64,000 bases of DNA from Avibacterium avium (GCF_900454535.1 NZ_UGSP01000001.1:104501-168500); one strand, 5' to 3'; shown: positions 30,822 to 42,358, numbered from the stretch's first letter. Notes: a model not told the origin generated them from the letters alone. Translations and numbers: made by a program.

Positions 30822-32153
30822 TTATTTTACTTTGCTTTCTTGAATAATCGATAAAATCCCTTGTCGTTTACGCCAGTGCAGTAAATAGCCTGCCACCAAG
30901 CCCACCAAGGCGAAAGGCAACCATTCGATAGAATAAGGCTTAAGCGGAAGCTGTTCGAGAAAATCCATTTTGCCTGAACCCAACACGGATAAAATCGACA
31001 CCAAGGTTACCAAACCAATGGCTAAGCGATGAGCCAAAATCGGCATTGGCAAAAATAAATTAATTAATAACAACAAAATGACCGTAATGGTGATGGGATA
31101 TAAAATCATCAGCACAGGCAAAGAAAGCCCGATCACTTCTTTTAGCCCTAAATTGGCGATCACAAAGCTAATCAAACAAAATAGGAGTGCGTAAGTGCGG
31201 TAAGAAAAACGTGGGAATTGTTGTGCAAAATAGCTACTGATCGAGGCACACAGCCCCACCGCCGTGGTTAAACAAGCCAGCGACACAATGATATTCAGCA
31301 CCAATCGCCCTAGCTCACCAAAGGCCATTGCTGTAACGTGGTTTAAAATATAAGTGCCAAGATCCTGTTTATTTTGATGTAACTGCGCCAGCACATCAGG
31401 GGAAATGATCAAATGATTGCCCACCCAACCAAGGGAAATATAAATAAATGCCAAGGCAACCCCTGCGATCATTGCGGCAAAAATGGTTTGTTTTTGTAAC
31501 GAAACCGCTTTTACTGCGCTGGATTTAATCGCCCCTAGCACCATTGTAGAAAAGGCGATGGAAGCCAATGCGTCCATCGTTAAATAGCCATTAATCGCCC
31601 CATTGAAGAAATAAGTATGGCTTGCCGCTGGCATTGGCAAAGGCGTTTTTCCCACCAGCATTAGCCCTGCCTTGACCACTAAGGCAATAATCGCCAGCAA
31701 TAACACCGGAGTGAGAATAGAGCCTATACGCTCCACCATTTTGGAGGGATTTAGGCTCAGCCATAAAGTAAGTGCGAAATAAGCCAGCGTGAACAACAGT
31801 TGGGAAAGGCTATCTGCTTCTTTAAGAAAAGGGATCATCACCATTTCATAAGACATCGCCCCCGTTCTCGGCCCAGCAAAAAAAGGCCCGACCGCAAGGG
31901 AAATAGACACCAAAAATAACACAGAAAACCACGGGTGAATTTGGCGTAACGCTGCCATATAACCACCGCGGTAAAACGCGCCAACAATAATGCCAAGCAG
32001 TGGCAAGCCCACGCCAGTTAGCACAAAGCCTGAGATAGACGGCAAAAATTCCGTGCCTGTTTCAAAGCCTAATTTAGGCGGAAAAATCAAATTCCCCGCC
32101 CCAAAAAAAATGGCAAACAGCATAAAGCCAATAATAAAGGTATTTTTTGTCAT
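30822..32153 (-). CDS. brnQ: Branched-chain amino acid transporter BrnQ
   Basis: A 443-residue LIVCS-family carrier with about twelve hydrophobic segments. The start MTKNTFIIGFMLFAIFFGAGNLIFPP and the stretch GPFFAGPRTGAMSYEM are typical. It imports Leu, Ile and Val with a cation. The gene is downstream of tex with a 12-base gap and may share its transcript. It fits with the ilv operon elsewhere in the window: both supply branched-chain amino acids. Confidence 0.94.
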   Translation of the reverse strand: MTKNTFIIGFMLFAIFFGAGNLIFPPKLGFETGTEFLPSISGFVLTGVGLPLLGIIVGAFYRGGYMAALRQIHPWFSVLFLVSISLAVGPFFAGPRTGAMSYEMVMIPFLKEADSLSQLLFTLAYFALTLWLSLNPSKMVERIGSILTPVLLLAIIALVVKAGLMLVGKTPLPMPAASHTYFFNGAINGYLTMDALASIAFSTMVLGAIKSSAVKAVSLQKQTIFAAMIAGVALAFIYISLGWVGNHLIISPDVLAQLHQNKQDLGTYILNHVTAMAFGELGRLVLNIIVSLACLTTAVGLCASISSYFAQQFPRFSYRTYALLFCLISFVIANLGLKEVIGLSLPVLMILYPITITVILLLLINLFLPMPILAHRLAIGLVTLVSILSVLGSGKMDFLEQLPLKPYSIEWLPFALVGLVAGYLLHWRKRQGILSIIQESKVK

Positions 32154-32165
32154 TCAATTTTTCCT

Positions 32166-34484
32166 TTATTTTTTCCAATTTTTCAACGCATCGGCAAAGG
32201 CATTGCCCATTGCGCTGTTATTTTGTGGCTTACGCTGCGCTTGTGCGTTACGCTGATTTTTCGCCGTCAAAGTGCGGTGATTTTTTTCGCCATTTTGTGA
32301 TTTATCCACAGGTTGTTCGTCTAAACGCATTGTCAGCGCGATACGCTTACGCGCTACGTCCACTTCCAACACTTTGACTTTCACAATATCCCCTGTTTTC
32401 ACCACATCGTGCGGATCTTCCACAAATTTATTGGAAAGGGAAGAAATATGCACCAACCCGTCCTGATGAACGCCAATATCCACAAATGCACCAAAGTTGG
32501 TTACGTTGGTTACCGTGCCTTCAAGGATCATTCCTGCTTTCAAATCACTGATTTCTTCCACGCCGTCCATAAAGGTGGCAGTTTTAAATTCACCACGCGG
32601 ATCACGCCCTGGTTTTTCTAGCTCTTTGAAAATATCCTGCACCGTTGGCAAACCAAATTGTTCATCAATAAATTGTTTTGGATCGAGCTGACGAATGGCG
32701 CTGGCGTTGCCCATTAAATCTTGGATAGATTGCTGCGTGGCTTGCAAGATTTTTTCCACCACAGGATAGGTTTCAGGGTGAACGCCTGACGCATCAAGGG
32801 GATTTTGCCCCGCAGAAATACGCATAAAGCCCGCACATTGTTCAAAGGCTTTTGGCCCTAAACGGGACACTTTTTTCAGCTCTTCACGGTTTTCAAAACG
32901 GCCATTTTCATCGCGAAATTGCACGATATTTTGTGCGAGCGTTTTAGTCATTCCTGCCACGCGAGCAAGTAGCGGTACAGAAGCTGTATTGAGATCCACG
33001 CCCACGGCGTTTACACAATCTTCCACCACCGCGTCCAATTTGCGTGCTAATTGGGTTTGATTAACATCGTGCTGATACTGCCCCACACCAATAGCTTTCG
33101 GCTCAATTTTCACTAATTCCGCGAGCGGATCTTGCAAACGCCGTGCGATCGACACCGCACCACGCAAAGATACATCAAGCTGTGGAAATTCTTGTGCCGC
33201 TAATTCTGACGCAGAATAGACAGAAGCACCCGCTTCGCTCACCACCACGGTTTGTGGTTTTTGTCCTGAGATTTGCTTTAATACGTCTTTGGCAAAGCGT
33301 TCTGTTTCTCTTGATGCTGTGCCATTTCCAATGGCGATCAGTTCCACATTATGGCGTTCGATTAATTGATAAAGGCTCGCCATTGCCGCAGCTGCTTGTC
33401 CTGTATGTGGGTAAATAGTATCCGTTGCTAGTAATTTCCCTGTATTATCCACAACAGCAACTTTTACCCCCGTACGCAAACCTGGGTCTAAGCCCATTGT
33501 GTTTTTCGCTCCCGCGGGAGCTGCCATTAAAAGTGCGGTGAGATTTCGAGCAAAAACATTGATGGCTTCTTCTTCCGCTTTCTCACGCAACTGGCTCATT
33601 AATTCCGTTTCCAAATGAAGCGAAATCTTAATTCGCCACGTCCAGCTAATCACCTGCTCACGCCATTTGTCTGCGGGTTGCTGATTGAAATGCACGCCCA
33701 AATGTTGGCGAATAATTTCTTCACAATAACTCTGACGTGCCCCTTCTTCCTGTTCTGGATCAGCATTTAAGCTCAACTGCAAAATGCCCTCATTACGTCC
33801 ACGGAACATTGCTAAAGCACGGTGCGAAGGCACATTATGCCAAAGCTCTTGGTGATCAAAATAATCTTGGAATTTTTCCCCTTCCTGCTCTTTACCTTCT
33901 AAAACTTTAGAAATTAACACCGCACTTTGTTGTAGATACTGACGCACTTTCGCCAATAATTGTGCATCTTCCGCGAAGCGTTCCATTAAAATATAACGCG
34001 CGCCGTCTAGTACCGCTTTGCTATCAGCAAAGCCTTTTTCTGCATCAATATAAGCGTTTGCTGCGCTTTCAGGATCTTGGCTTGGATCATTCCAAAGGCT
34101 TTCTGCCAACGGCTCAAGCCCTGCTTCAATGGCTATTTGCCCTTTAGTACGGCGTTTCGGTTTGTACGGCAAATACAAATCTTCCAGCTCAGTTTTGCTT
34201 TGGGTTTGTTGGATTTGGTCGCGTAATTCCTCCGTCAATTTGCCCTGTTCTTCAATGGATTTCAAAATGGTTTGACGGCGATCTTCTAACTCGCGCAAAT
34301 AAATTAAGCGGGTTTCAAAATGGCGTAATTGGGTGTCATCTAAGCCGCCCGTTACTTCTTTACGATAACGCGCAATAAAAGGAATGGTGTTGCCTTCGTC
34401 CAATAATTGAATGGCAGCTAAAATCTGCTGCGGACGCACCGCAAGCTCTGCGGCAATAATTTGGGAAATTTGTTGATTTAGCAT
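32166..34484 (-). CDS. tex: Tex RNA-binding transcription accessory protein
   Basis: A 772-residue Tex protein. It has the helical N-terminus, a YqgF/RuvC-like domain near 320-450 ([19 protein letters not shown]), helix-hairpin-helix parts (near 490-570), and an S1 RNA-binding domain at about 648-718 ([17 protein letters not shown], then [10 protein letters not shown]). Tex is widespread and linked to transcription fidelity and toxin gene expression; its mechanism is not fully known. The Lys/Asn/Gln-rich tail after the S1 domain is variable. Three uptake signals fall in the gene (32270, 33531, 33919). Confidence 0.96.
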   Translation of the reverse strand: MLNQQISQIIAAELAVRPQQILAAIQLLDEGNTIPFIARYRKEVTGGLDDTQLRHFETRLIYLRELEDRRQTILKSIEEQGKLTEELRDQIQQTQSKTELEDLYLPYKPKRRTKGQIAIEAGLEPLAESLWNDPSQDPESAANAYIDAEKGFADSKAVLDGARYILMERFAEDAQLLAKVRQYLQQSAVLISKVLEGKEQEGEKFQDYFDHQELWHNVPSHRALAMFRGRNEGILQLSLNADPEQEEGARQSYCEEIIRQHLGVHFNQQPADKWREQVISWTWRIKISLHLETELMSQLREKAEEEAINVFARNLTALLMAAPAGAKNTMGLDPGLRTGVKVAVVDNTGKLLATDTIYPHTGQAAAAMASLYQLIERHNVELIAIGNGTASRETERFAKDVLKQISGQKPQTVVVSEAGASVYSASELAAQEFPQLDVSLRGAVSIARRLQDPLAELVKIEPKAIGVGQYQHDVNQTQLARKLDAVVEDCVNAVGVDLNTASVPLLARVAGMTKTLAQNIVQFRDENGRFENREELKKVSRLGPKAFEQCAGFMRISAGQNPLDASGVHPETYPVVEKILQATQQSIQDLMGNASAIRQLDPKQFIDEQFGLPTVQDIFKELEKPGRDPRGEFKTATFMDGVEEISDLKAGMILEGTVTNVTNFGAFVDIGVHQDGLVHISSLSNKFVEDPHDVVKTGDIVKVKVLEVDVARKRIALTMRLDEQPVDKSQNGEKNHRTLTAKNQRNAQAQRKPQNNSAMGNAFADALKNWKK

Positions 34485-34641
34485 TGGCTCTTATTTTGAT
34501 TAGTAAAACAATTAGTAAAAATTGCCATAGGATACTGGTTTTACGGGCTTTGCTCAAATGTTTATTATGAGCTTATGCTATCTTTGCTAACGCCTTTACT
34601 TTATGATAAAAATGATTTGAGAAAAAAACTGAGAGATAAAG

Positions 34642-35628
34642 ATGAATTTACCGCACCGAGAACCCCATTTTTGCCGCTTTGCATTGCAGCAATTAATGCC
34701 CTTTGTGGATCAATTTCCTATCCAATATTTAACGGGTAAACAGGGTTGCCAAATTGCCTATCGCCATTTTTTGCACGCGGAAAGCTCGCCAAGTGCGTTA
34801 CGAAAATTGATGATTTTAGTTAATGGACGGGCGGAGAATATGCTGAAATGGTCGGAATTGGCTTATGATTTTTATCAATGGGGTTATGATGTGCTGCTTT
34901 TCGATCACCGTGGGCAGGGCTATTCGCAGCGTCTATTGGCGGATAAAGACAAAGGCTACATTGATGAATTTCGCTTTTACTGCGAGGATATGGACGCGGT
35001 CATCAAGCAGATCACTCAGCATTCTGATTATTCGCAACAATATCTGCTGGCTCATTCTTTAGGCTCACTGATTTCGGCTTATTATTTAGCGAACTATGAT
35101 CATCATATTCAAAGTGCGGTGCTTTCTTCGCCATTTTTTGGCTTGCCAACTAAGCATTTATTGCGCGATGAACTGATTATTAATTTGATGATGTTATTTG
35201 GGCAAGGGCAACGCTATGTGTTTGGCAAGAGCGCCTATAAACCCGCCAATCTCGATCAAAATGAACTCAGTTTTTGCAAAACCAGAATGAAATGGATGAA
35301 CCGTATTAATCGTTATTTTCCTGAATTAAGCCTTGGTGGGCCAACGTTCCGCTGGGTGCATTTGTGTTTAACCGCAATTAAAGGGCTGGAAAAAATTTTG
35401 TCGCGCATTGAAATTCCTGTTTTGGTTTTGCAAGCTGGCAAAGAAAAGATCGTAGAAAATGCACAGTTGGAAAAATTGGTTGCCTGCTTGCCAAAAGGGC
35501 AACTCATCACGGTGGAAAATGCCAAGCACGAGATTTTATTTGAACGGGATAAAATTCGCGCCGAAGCCTTAAGCGCGGTGCAAGCCTTTATTTCCAATAA
35601 CGGTACAACAGCACGCCAAACAGCGTAA
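34642..35628 (+). CDS. pldB: Alpha/beta hydrolase, PldB-type lysophospholipase
   Basis: A 328-residue alpha/beta hydrolase similar to E. coli lysophospholipase L2. The nucleophile elbow is AHSLGS with S139. [10 protein letters not shown] at 87-96 is the usual oxyanion-side loop, and NAKHEIL near residue 302 carries the catalytic His. The family removes the acyl chain of lysophospholipids at the inner membrane. In E. coli pldB is next to yigL; here crcB sits between them on the other strand and overlaps the end of pldB by 41 bases. Confidence 0.88.
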   Translation: MNLPHREPHFCRFALQQLMPFVDQFPIQYLTGKQGCQIAYRHFLHAESSPSALRKLMILVNGRAENMLKWSELAYDFYQWGYDVLLFDHRGQGYSQRLLADKDKGYIDEFRFYCEDMDAVIKQITQHSDYSQQYLLAHSLGSLISAYYLANYDHHIQSAVLSSPFFGLPTKHLLRDELIINLMMLFGQGQRYVFGKSAYKPANLDQNELSFCKTRMKWMNRINRYFPELSLGGPTFRWVHLCLTAIKGLEKILSRIEIPVLVLQAGKEKIVENAQLEKLVACLPKGQLITVENAKHEILFERDKIRAEALSAVQAFISNNGTTARQTA

Positions 35629-35971
35629 ACAGCAGACTGCCGCCAAGATGCAAAACAATAATTGCCAGCGCAGATAGCCATTTTTCCGTTAAAAAATCAT
35701 TCACTACTTCAGCGGAAAAAGAAGAAAAGGTGGTGAGGCTGCCTAAAAATCCAGTGATCAAAAATAATCGCCACTCGCTAGAAACTTGCGGATATTGCCA
35801 AAGTAAAGCGATCAAAATACCGATTAAAAAACAGCCAAGATAATTGGCGATAAGCGTGCCAAAGGCAAGAAAAGAAAACAGCGGATTAAGTAGCTCGCTT
35901 AGCCCCCAACGGGTGCAAGCCCCGAGTGCTGCTCCGCCGCTGATTATCAGTAAGGATTGCCAAATTGCCAT
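35588..35971 (-). CDS. crcB: Fluoride channel CrcB/Fluc
   Basis: A 127-residue protein with four membrane segments. The Fluc signature appears as [10 protein letters not shown] (13-22), the pore Asn in [10 protein letters not shown] (N43), and TTFSSFS (80-86), which holds the Phe box and the central sodium site. It works as a dual-topology dimer that releases fluoride. The gene follows yigL by 10 bases, and no fluoride riboswitch is seen. Its 3' end overlaps the convergent pldB gene. Confidence 0.95.
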   Translation of the reverse strand: MAIWQSLLIISGGAALGACTRWGLSELLNPLFSFLAFGTLIANYLGCFLIGILIALLWQYPQVSSEWRLFLITGFLGSLTTFSSFSAEVVNDFLTEKWLSALAIIVLHLGGSLLFTLFGVLLYRYWK

Positions 35972-35981
35972 TTCGCTTTAA

Positions 35982-36800
35982 TTAATACAGACCAAAGGTC
36001 GCACGCAAATAGCTGGCAACGGCTTCGTGGCGGTTTAAACCGATTTGTTCTAACTGCGGACAGGCTTGTTTTAAGCGAGGATCGGCGTTACCCATAATGC
36101 AGCCTTTACCCACTTCGCTGAGCATTTCTATATCATTCATACCATCACCAAAGGCAATGCACGCGCTCAAACCATATTCACACCCTTGTACCACTTGGGC
36201 AAGTGCGGTGGCTTTTGACACGTTTTTATTCATAATCTCTAAACATTGCGGCGTGGAATAGGTGATATAAATCGCATCGCCAAAACGCGCTTTCAAATGC
36301 GCTTCAATCGGGGCGAGATCAGCGGGTGTGCGTCCAATAAAAAATACTTTTTCTGTGCCACGTCCGTGGTGGTACTGAAAATCCGCCACCTGATAGCTAA
36401 AGCCAGAATCTTGATGATATTTCGCCAACTCGGGCAAATCTAAACTAATAAACCAGCCTTCATCTTGATAGCTATTGACGAAAACATTTTTTTCATCGTA
36501 CGGGGTTTGCATTATTTCAAGGGCAATGTCCTCAGGCAGACTGTTGCTTAATAACAATTCACCTTGCAGATTATGCGCCCTTGCACCATTTGACGTGATA
36601 AGCACCGCATTATCCAGCTTCACCTTGCCGACAATATGCGCCACATCTTCATACTTTCGCCCCGTGGCGAGAATAATATCAATCTTTTCTTGCGCTAATT
36701 TTTCAAGGGTTTCAATAGTAAAATCACCGATAACGTGATCCCCATTGAGCAATGTGCCGTCTAAATCTGAAACCACAGCACGAAATGGTCGATTTTGCAT
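35982..36800 (-). CDS. yigL: HAD-family phosphatase, Cof/YigL type
   Basis: A 272-residue HAD subfamily IIB phosphatase. Motif I is VVSDLDGTLLNGD, motif II is ILATGRKYEDV, and motif IV is IAFGDGMNDIEML. E. coli YigL dephosphorylates pyridoxal phosphate and sugar phosphates. The ATG at 36800 is chosen because GGAG lies 7 bases before it; the frame also allows a TTG two codons upstream. It is next to pldB as in E. coli, with crcB inserted. Confidence 0.9.
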   Translation of the reverse strand: MQNRPFRAVVSDLDGTLLNGDHVIGDFTIETLEKLAQEKIDIILATGRKYEDVAHIVGKVKLDNAVLITSNGARAHNLQGELLLSNSLPEDIALEIMQTPYDEKNVFVNSYQDEGWFISLDLPELAKYHQDSGFSYQVADFQYHHGRGTEKVFFIGRTPADLAPIEAHLKARFGDAIYITYSTPQCLEIMNKNVSKATALAQVVQGCEYGLSACIAFGDGMNDIEMLSEVGKGCIMGNADPRLKQACPQLEQIGLNRHEAVASYLRATFGLY

Positions 36801-36839
36801 AGTCAAACTCCTTCAACAAAACGGGAGTATGATAGCAAA

Positions 36840-37847
36840 TTATGGCTTAGCTGGGTATGATTGAATGGAATCCCGCCAAATTAATTTAGGTTCTAGCAAA
36901 ATAGATTGTTCGCTTTTATGGGGATTTTTAATGCGTTCTAGCAGGGTTTCCACCGCAAGTTTGCCTAATTCGGCTTTAGGTTGATGAATGGTGGTGAGCG
37001 GTGGGGCGAGATATTGAGCCAAGGTAATATCATCATAGCCAATCACAGAAAGATCTTGCGGAATACGCAAACCATTTTGCCACGCCACTTGATAAACGCC
37101 CACTGCAATCGTGTCGCTACACGCAAACACAGCCGTAGGCCGTTTGCCCGCTTGTAACAGCTTTTTCATTCCTTCCACGCCACCTTCAAAATCAAAATGG
37201 CTTTCGATAATCCATTCATCACGAATGACTAACTGATGTTCGTTTAAGGCTTTTTTATAGCCTTGTAAACGATTTTGCGCTAGGGATTTATTCAGATTTC
37301 CTGTGATAATCGCAATCTCTTTATGCCCTTGCTCAATTAAGCATTTTATCGCAAGATATGCACCAAGTTCAGAATTTTCATAAATTTTATCCGCACTTAA
37401 TGCTGTTGGCCACCAGTCCATAATCACCATTGGCAAGGCAACATCAAGCTGTTTAAGAAAAGAATGGTGGCTATCAGAATACATTAACAACAAGCCGTCC
37501 ACCTGTTTTTGAATCAGCGTTTGAATATTTTGCTCTAAGCGTTCTTCATTGCCATCTAGGCTTGAAATAATCAGATTATAATCGTGCTGATTACAATATT
37601 GCTCAACGCCACTCACCACTTCCGCAAAAAAAGGGTTGTTGGTTGCGGTAACCAACATTCCTAAGGTTTTGGTTTGCTTGATTTTCAAACTTCTCGCCAA
37701 GGCGGAAGGGCGATAATTAAGCTCTTTGACAACTTTCATTATGCGTTCTCGCATTGCTTCGCTCACATAGCCCGTATTATTAATCACGTGCGACACGGTG
37801 GAGGTGGAAACCTGCGCAATGCGTGCAATGTCTTTCATTGTTGCCAT
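36840..37847 (-). CDS. rbsR: Ribose operon repressor, LacI family
   Basis: A 335-residue LacI-type repressor. The N-terminal helix-turn-helix and hinge are in [20 protein letters not shown] and the region up to residue 60. The periplasmic-binding-like core has [15 protein letters not shown] and [14 protein letters not shown]. It is the last gene of the rbs operon, 40 bases after rbsK. Its likely operator is the perfect palindrome before rbsD at 42798-42815. Confidence 0.93.
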   Translation of the reverse strand: MATMKDIARIAQVSTSTVSHVINNTGYVSEAMRERIMKVVKELNYRPSALARSLKIKQTKTLGMLVTATNNPFFAEVVSGVEQYCNQHDYNLIISSLDGNEERLEQNIQTLIQKQVDGLLLMYSDSHHSFLKQLDVALPMVIMDWWPTALSADKIYENSELGAYLAIKCLIEQGHKEIAIITGNLNKSLAQNRLQGYKKALNEHQLVIRDEWIIESHFDFEGGVEGMKKLLQAGKRPTAVFACSDTIAVGVYQVAWQNGLRIPQDLSVIGYDDITLAQYLAPPLTTIHQPKAELGKLAVETLLERIKNPHKSEQSILLEPKLIWRDSIQSYPAKP

Positions 37848-37887
37848 AATGACTTCTCAAGTGGTTATTTACTAAATAGTTGTCATT

Positions 37888-38814
37888 CTAATGAGCCTGA
37901 GCCAAAAAATCGAGCGTTTCTTGCCGAGTAGGAATGGAGGTTTGTGCGCCTAAACGGGTAACACTTATTGCTGCGGCGGCTTGGGCAAAATGAATGGCTT
38001 GATTTAACGATTTGCCCTCTAATAATGCCGTCATCAACGCGCCATTAAAGGTATCCCCAGCGGCGGTGGTATCCGTTGCCTGCACCACAAAGCCCTGCAC
38101 GATTTCTTGTTGATTTTGATGGCTAACAAAAACCCCTTTCGCACCTAAGGTAATCAATACCATTTCCACCCCTTTTTGATGAAAAACTTGCGCAGATTGC
38201 ACCGCACTTTGGTAATCCACCACTTTCACGCCTGTAAGAATTTCGGCTTCTGTTTCATTTGGCGTAATCATTGTTAGCTGAGCCAACAATTCATCAGGCA
38301 GAGGCTGTGCAGGCGCGGGATTTAGCACCACTTGTTTACCTGCTTGTTTCGCTAACTTCGCCGCACACAGCGCACCGCCCAAGGGGGTTTCCAATTGCAT
38401 CAGCAAGGCATCGCTCTGCTCAATCATATGAGCAAAAGACTGCACCCTATCAGCATTCAGATAAGCATTCGCCCCCGCGGAAATCACAATGCTATTTTCG
38501 CCGCTGTCTGCCACTTGAATCATTGCGATCCCTGTGCGAGCCTGTGTAACTTCAGAAATGGCCGCCGTATTCATTCCCGCTTGCGCGAAAGATTTTTTCA
38601 TCTCCCGCCCAATATCGTCATTCCCTACACAAGCGATAAAATTCACCTTCGCCCCCAAGCGTGCTGCTGCCACCGCTTGATTTGCCCCCTTTCCGCCATA
38701 CACCACTTGATAATTACGTCCCGACAAGGTTTCCCCCGGCTGCGGGAAATGCGACACTTGGATAAGATGATCTGCGTTAATACTGCCGAGAATGGTTAGG
38801 GTTGAATTGTGCAT
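37888..38814 (-). CDS. rbsK: Ribokinase
   Basis: A 308-residue PfkB-family kinase that phosphorylates ribose at O5. The substrate loop GGKGANQAVAAARLG is at 40-54 and the anion-hole/catalytic motif DTTAAGDTFNGAL puts the base at D254. It lies 170 bases after rbsB, a gap filled with hairpins, which suggests a separately tuned part of the operon. Uptake signal at 38201. Confidence 0.96.
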   Translation of the reverse strand: MHNSTLTILGSINADHLIQVSHFPQPGETLSGRNYQVVYGGKGANQAVAAARLGAKVNFIACVGNDDIGREMKKSFAQAGMNTAAISEVTQARTGIAMIQVADSGENSIVISAGANAYLNADRVQSFAHMIEQSDALLMQLETPLGGALCAAKLAKQAGKQVVLNPAPAQPLPDELLAQLTMITPNETEAEILTGVKVVDYQSAVQSAQVFHQKGVEMVLITLGAKGVFVSHQNQQEIVQGFVVQATDTTAAGDTFNGALMTALLEGKSLNQAIHFAQAAAAISVTRLGAQTSIPTRQETLDFLAQAH

Positions 38815-38867
38815 AGTTATTCCTTAATAAAAATCACGAAAAAAAGCACCGCACTTATATTTTGTGC

Positions 38868-38923
38868 ATATTGCGAAATACATTGATTAAAACGTGATGA
38901 AACGCAAAAATATTTCGCAATAT
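38868..38923 (-). repeat. Inverted repeat between rbsB and rbsK
   Basis: Perfect 13-bp arms ATATTGCGAAATA (38868-38880) and TATTTCGCAATAT (38911-38923) with a 30-base loop. With the next hairpin it fills the rbsB-rbsK gap and could stabilise or attenuate the operon mRNA. Confidence 0.7.
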
Positions 38924-38944
38924 ACCCAATATACGAAAGTGAAA

Positions 38945-38973
38945 TTCAAGGCGAATACTAAATCCGCCTTGAA
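38945..38973 (-). terminator. Hairpin just after rbsB
   Basis: 9-bp arms TTCAAGGCG (38945-38953) and CGCCTTGAA (38965-38973), 11 bases after the rbsB stop. No strong T run follows on the minus strand, so it may be a partial terminator or a 3'-end block rather than a full stop. Confidence 0.6.
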
Positions 38974-38984
38974 TCATTAAAGGA

Positions 38985-39863
38985 TTATTGACTGACTACT
39001 TTTAATGGCACAGGGATTTGTGCTTCAACAGCTTCGCCTTTAATCACTTTGTCAGCAGTCTGCACGCCTAATGCACCGATTAACTCTGGTTGTTGTGCGA
39101 TAGTTGCGGCTAATTTGCCACTTTTTACTGCTTTTACGCCATCATCTGTACCATCAAATCCAACAATTAACACGGATTTATTCGCTGCTTGAACAGCTCG
39201 AATTGCACCGAGTGCCATTTCATCATTTTGAGCAAATACCGCTTGCACATTTGGTTGCGCAGTGAGTAAGTTTTCCATTACATTTAAGCCTTTGGTGCGA
39301 TCAAAATCTGCAGGCTGACTGGCTAATACGTCAAATTTATGTGCTTCTACCGCTTGTTTAAAACCTTCACCACGCTCACGCGCAGCAGACGTTCCAGCAA
39401 TACCTTCTAATTGAATGACTTTCGCATTATTTCCTAATTTTTCTGCGATGAAATCCCCTGCCATTTTTCCGCCAGCCACATTATCAGAAGCAATATGGCT
39501 CACCACTTTACCTTGCGCTGCGCCGCGGTCTAAGGTAATCACAGGAATATTTTTTTGATTTGCCATTCGCACAGCACTCGCTACTGCGGTAGAATCCGTT
39601 GGGTTAATCAGTAATACTTTTGCACCACGTACGGTAACATCTTCAACATTCGCCAGCTCTTTCGCTGGATCGTTTTGTGAATCTAAGACTACAAGGTTAT
39701 AGCCCAATTTATCCGCTTCTTTTTCCGCCCCTTCTTTTAGGGTAACGAAAAACGGATTATCTAAAGTTGAAACGGCTAATGCAATGGTCTCTTTTGCCAC
39801 CACCGCTTGGCTAACAGCCGAACCAAGAATCACTGCGGACGCCAGTAACGTTAATTTTTTCAT
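38985..39863 (-). CDS. rbsB: D-ribose-binding periplasmic protein
   Basis: A 292-residue periplasmic binding protein. The signal peptide [20 protein letters not shown] is cut near [11 protein letters not shown]. The ribose-binding segments [31 protein letters not shown] and QNDEMALGA are conserved. The ATG at 39863 is chosen because the AAGGAG ribosome binding site directly abuts the ATG two codons upstream. It delivers ribose to RbsC and RbsA. Confidence 0.96.
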   Translation of the reverse strand: MKKLTLLASAVILGSAVSQAVVAKETIALAVSTLDNPFFVTLKEGAEKEADKLGYNLVVLDSQNDPAKELANVEDVTVRGAKVLLINPTDSTAVASAVRMANQKNIPVITLDRGAAQGKVVSHIASDNVAGGKMAGDFIAEKLGNNAKVIQLEGIAGTSAARERGEGFKQAVEAHKFDVLASQPADFDRTKGLNVMENLLTAQPNVQAVFAQNDEMALGAIRAVQAANKSVLIVGFDGTDDGVKAVKSGKLAATIAQQPELIGALGVQTADKVIKGEAVEAQIPVPLKVVSQ

Positions 39864-39893
39864 ACACATCTCCTTTCATTAGGTGAGTTTAAG

Positions 39894-40850
39894 TTAAGCA
39901 TTTTTTCGACTGAAAAAATGATCGGTAAGTACAGCTGCCAAAATAACGATTGATTTTGCAATCATTTGATAGTAAGAAGAAATATCTAATAAATTCAAGG
40001 CATTATTTAAGAACCCAATAATCAGCGCACCAATTAATGTGCCAAAGATACGCCCTTTTCCGCCCATTAAACTTGTGCCACCGACAACAACTGCGGCAAT
40101 CGCATCAAGCTCATAGGACACACCCGCGGTTGGCTGTGCGGAAGATAATCTTGAAGTCACAATCAATCCTGCAACGGTGGCTAAAAATCCGCTTACTGCA
40201 TACACGAATATTTTTACTTTATCCACATTAATGCCTGATAAACGGGTTGCCGATTCATTGCCACCTAGGGCATAAATATAACGTCCCATTGGGGTATGTT
40301 TTAAGATATACCAAGCAACAAGGAAAATAATTGCCATTAACCAAATTGGGAAAGGAATATTGAATAAATACCCTGTTCCAAGGAAAGAAAATTGATCTGC
40401 CACATCAGAAAAACCCAGACTGATTGGTCGCCCATCGGTATAAACCATTGTTACGCCACGCAATAAGGTCATTGTTACCAAGGTAGCAATGAAAGCCTGA
40501 ACGTTACCTTTCGCGATAATCACTCCGCTGATGCCACCTAATAAGGTGCCACAGAGTAAAACAAGGGGAATCACAATGAAAATAGATAAATCAAGGTTCA
40601 CCAGTGAGGCGGCAATCGCGCCAGTTAATGCCAATACCGATCCTACTGAAAGATCGATCCCAGCAGTTAAAATCACAAAGGTCATTCCCACTGCGATAAT
40701 GGCATTGACTGAGGTTTGACGCAAAATATTCAGCAAATTATCCATTGTGAAAAAATTCGGATTAATGCTAGAAACAATTACAATCAAGACAATTAAAGCC
40801 AAAATTGAACGTTGCTCAATCAGGAAATTTTTTAATTTTGTTGTTGTCAT
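39894..40850 (-). CDS. rbsC: Ribose ABC transporter permease
   Basis: A 318-residue BPD_transp_2 family inner-membrane protein with about eight to ten segments. The EAA-like loop near AGVSYELDAIAAVVVGGTSLMGGKG is the contact for RbsA. It begins 11 bases after rbsA. Confidence 0.95.
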   Translation of the reverse strand: MTTTKLKNFLIEQRSILALIVLIVIVSSINPNFFTMDNLLNILRQTSVNAIIAVGMTFVILTAGIDLSVGSVLALTGAIAASLVNLDLSIFIVIPLVLLCGTLLGGISGVIIAKGNVQAFIATLVTMTLLRGVTMVYTDGRPISLGFSDVADQFSFLGTGYLFNIPFPIWLMAIIFLVAWYILKHTPMGRYIYALGGNESATRLSGINVDKVKIFVYAVSGFLATVAGLIVTSRLSSAQPTAGVSYELDAIAAVVVGGTSLMGGKGRIFGTLIGALIIGFLNNALNLLDISSYYQMIAKSIVILAAVLTDHFFSRKNA

Positions 40851-40861
40851 AATTTATCCTT

Positions 40862-42349
40862 TTAATGCTGTTGCGTGATAGCGACCGTTAAGAGCTTTTC
40901 TTGGCTCACTTCTTCACGCAAGAATTCACCACGAATTTCGCCATTATTCATCACCAAAACGCGATCACTCATACCAATAATTTCTGGCATATCGGAAGAA
41001 ACCACGATAATGCTCATTCCTTCTTCTTTAAACTTATTGATTAACTGATAAATTTCCTTTTTTGCTCCCACATCAATACCACGGGTTGGCTCATCTAAAA
41101 TTAAGACATCAGGCCGTGTCATCAACCCTTTGGCAATCGCAACTTTTTGCTGATTACCGCCTGATAACAAGCCGATCGTTTGATCCATTGAAGGGGTTTT
41201 CACATTAAACAGTAGAATAAAATCATTGACGGTCATTTTTTCAGCTCTGTGATCGATCGTCCCATTCTTAGTGAGCTGCTTTAATGCGGTGAGTGTCATA
41301 TTTTCTTTAATTGACATTCCCAACACCAAGCCATCACCTTTACGATCTTCAGAAATATATACAATGCCATTATTTAAGCCATCTTGCGGAGAACGAATCG
41401 TCAAAGCACGATTATGTAGAAAAATCTCACCGCTCTTTTTCGGTAACGCACCATAAATGAGTTTCATCAATTCCGTTCTGCCTGCCCCCATTAAACCTGA
41501 CACGCCAAGAATTTCACCGCGATTTAACTGAAAAGACACGTTATTAACGCCCTGCCCCGTCAAATTTTGCACGCGTAATACTGGCTCACCAATAGGGCTA
41601 TCAAGATGGGGGTATTGTTCTTCCAGCTTTCTACCCACCATGAGTTCAATAAGCTGTTCTTCATTAATGGCGGAAAGCTCACTTTCTGCAATAAACTCGC
41701 CATCACGTAAAATAGTGACATCATCACAAATAGTAAAAATATCTTGCATTCGGTGAGAGATAAATACGATCCCACAACCTTCCGCTTTCAATTCTCGAAT
41801 GACGTCAAACAGGGCTTGAGTTTCAGAATCGGTTAAGGCATCGGTTGGCTCGTCCATAATAATCACCTTGGCATCAAAACTTAATGCTTTGGCGATTTCG
41901 ATCATTTGCAACTCACCTAAGGAAAGTTTTGCGACAGGTGTTGAAGGGTGATGTTTAACTTTCAAACGTTGCAGCAATTTTGCGGATTCCTCCGTCATTT
42001 TAGCCCAGTCAATACCGCCCAATTTATGGGTAAACTCCCGCCCTAAGAAAATATTTTCGGCAATGGTTAAATTAGGAATAATATTGAGTTCTTGATGAAT
42101 AATACTGATTCCCGCTGACTGAGAAAATTTCGGATTTTTATACCGCACTTTCTCTCCGTGAAAATAAATCTCTCCGCTATCTTGCTGATAAATCCCAGTG
42201 AGAATTTTCATCAAGGTTGATTTGCCTGCACCATTTTCCCCCATTAATGCCATCACTCTCCCCGCATAAACAGACAAACTCGCATTATGCAATGCACGCA
42301 CGCCAGGGAAGGATTTACAAATGTTGTCTAATCTTAAAATGGGTTTCAT
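40862..42349 (-). CDS. rbsA: Ribose ABC transporter ATP-binding protein
   Basis: A tandem ATPase of 495 residues. In the first half the Walker A is GENGAGKST, the signature is [15 protein letters not shown] and the Walker B ends IMDEPTDAL. In the second half the Walker A is degenerate ([10 protein letters not shown]), with [15 protein letters not shown] and LDEPTRGID. This asymmetry is normal for sugar ABC ATPases. The ATG at 42349 is preferred to the GTG one codon earlier. Uptake signal at 42142. Confidence 0.95.
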   Translation of the reverse strand: MKPILRLDNICKSFPGVRALHNASLSVYAGRVMALMGENGAGKSTLMKILTGIYQQDSGEIYFHGEKVRYKNPKFSQSAGISIIHQELNIIPNLTIAENIFLGREFTHKLGGIDWAKMTEESAKLLQRLKVKHHPSTPVAKLSLGELQMIEIAKALSFDAKVIIMDEPTDALTDSETQALFDVIRELKAEGCGIVFISHRMQDIFTICDDVTILRDGEFIAESELSAINEEQLIELMVGRKLEEQYPHLDSPIGEPVLRVQNLTGQGVNNVSFQLNRGEILGVSGLMGAGRTELMKLIYGALPKKSGEIFLHNRALTIRSPQDGLNNGIVYISEDRKGDGLVLGMSIKENMTLTALKQLTKNGTIDHRAEKMTVNDFILLFNVKTPSMDQTIGLLSGGNQQKVAIAKGLMTRPDVLILDEPTRGIDVGAKKEIYQLINKFKEEGMSIIVVSSDMPEIIGMSDRVLVMNNGEIRGEFLREEVSQEKLLTVAITQQH

Positions 42350-42358
42350 CACGCCCCC

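Noticed and set aside
35972-35981. Fluoride riboswitch before crcB
   Set aside because: Only 10 bases separate crcB from yigL, and no such fold is possible there.
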